DNA of 64,000 nt from Zymoseptoria tritici IPO323 (Eukaryota > Ascomycota > Dothideomycetes > Mycosphaerellales > Mycosphaerellaceae). The notes under the pieces are model-generated. The model searched no databases. It was given only the letters and a program-made list of their open reading frames with translations, and was not told where the DNA came from. This document shows, piece by piece, positions 63,540-64,000 of the stretch. Each line of letters starts with the position of its first letter. Position 1 is the stretch's first letter. Location of the stretch: positions 3,410,001-3,474,000 of the forward strand of contig NC_018218.1 of NCBI RefSeq assembly GCF_000219625.1. Direction: 5' to 3'. The position numbers and the translations under genes are program-made.

Positions 63540-64000
63540 TCAGGGCGAGTCGCGGCCGTTGGCGTCGGCATTCAACTGTGGTCGGAACCGAATAATGGCG
63601 ACCTAGACACAATTTAGCACAAGTCAATGCATTCCAAGAATCGCAACGACTTCCAGACATACCTTCTTATCCGCGGCAAACGAGAGACTCTCGCCATCCG
63701 CACTCCACGCCAAACTCGGCTGCGGCAGCGCACCAATCCCCTCGTCTCCCTCCTGGACATGTCCATTCTCCACACCCCTAGTCTCCGTAACAGGGCGCCA
63801 GGTAATGGCCGCCTCCGTCGCATGCATGACGCCGTTTTTGCGCTTCAACGAACTTGCCTGCCAAATTTGCATGATGTCCGCGTTGCCCACAGCAAGATGC
63901 TCGCCGTTCGGTGACCAGGCTAGAGCGGTTGCGGGACCTTCGCTTAGGGAGAGAGAGGCGACTTCGGCGATGGAGATAATGGATTGGGGGGATCGGATGA
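63540..64000 (-). CDS. WD40-repeat protein, C-terminal part (runs off the window)
   Basis: Last two exons: 63663 to beyond 64000, and 63602-63540, separated by a 60-bp intron (GTATGT donor, TCTAG acceptor). The visible part contains two WD-type strands, ATALAWSPNGEHLAVGNADI and PSLAWSADGESLSFAADKKV, with IMQIWQASS between them. The last exon encodes VAIIRFRPQLNADANGRDSP. The rest of the gene lies to the right of the window. Which WD40 family it belongs to cannot be decided from this fragment. Confidence 0.8.

Noticed and set aside
12..64000. tRNA or rRNA genes anywhere in the window
   Set aside because: I found no convincing paired A and B boxes or rRNA core sequence by eye; a tRNA scan would settle it.

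Overview
The window is nuclear DNA of a filamentous ascomycete. Genes have short GT-AG introns of about 50-60 bp (one is 139 bp) with CTRAC-like branch sites. They encode typical eukaryotic and Pezizomycotina families: LSM1, VPS39, Mge1, cytosolic LeuRS, a BET bromodomain protein, an AA11 LPMO, DUF4050 and CCHC/CCCH-type proteins. Repeat-induced point mutation (RIP) of transposons is evident. A Dothideomycete is my best guess, but this is inference from gene content only.

Left end (1-8.4 kb) is a transposon graveyard. A Tad-like LINE lies on the minus strand (ORF2 80-3325, ORF1 3319-4515). It is interrupted only by TAG/TAA stops, with no frameshift in either ORF. Next comes an un-RIPed island of about 0.5 kb (4985-5505). 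Then a CpA-depleted element (about 5.5-8.4 kb) carries the wreck of an integrase-core (DDE) protein whose second and third catalytic residues are lost by RIP-type changes.

From 8.9 kb the sequence is gene-dense. The order is: metallo-beta-lactamase-fold protein (-), 882-aa nuclear-type unknown (-), LSM1 (-) head-to-head with VPS39 (+), amidohydrolase (+), MGE1/GrpE (+), a small single-TM protein (-) head-to-head with cytosolic LeuRS (+), and myo-inositol oxygenase (-). Then follow an aldo-keto reductase (+), MHF1/CENP-S (-), a modular AA11 LPMO (+), a polyol/idonate-type zinc dehydrogenase (-) head-to-head with a KduD-like SDR (+), a repeat-bearing 2.2 kb gap, BDF1 (-) and a Utp12-domain protein (+). 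The right part holds a degenerate 33-bp minisatellite, a CaaX-tailed unknown, a DUF4050 protein, a 1005-aa disordered unknown (-), a CCCH zinc-finger protein (+), an alpha/beta hydrolase with an Asp nucleophile (-) and an Ada-type pseudogene (+). It ends with a CorA-like membrane protein (-), a GDSAGG hydrolase (-), an F-box protein (+) and the 3' end of a WD40 gene (-).

Most genes are housekeeping. The stretch from 26 to 36 kb is the most suggestive of a joint function. MIOX makes D-glucuronate from inositol, and the neighbouring AKR, sorbitol/idonate-type MDR and KduD-like SDR are the enzyme classes used in fungal uronate-to-gluconate conversion. Exon structures given here were derived by hand from splice signals and frame continuity. 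All spliced lengths are multiples of three.
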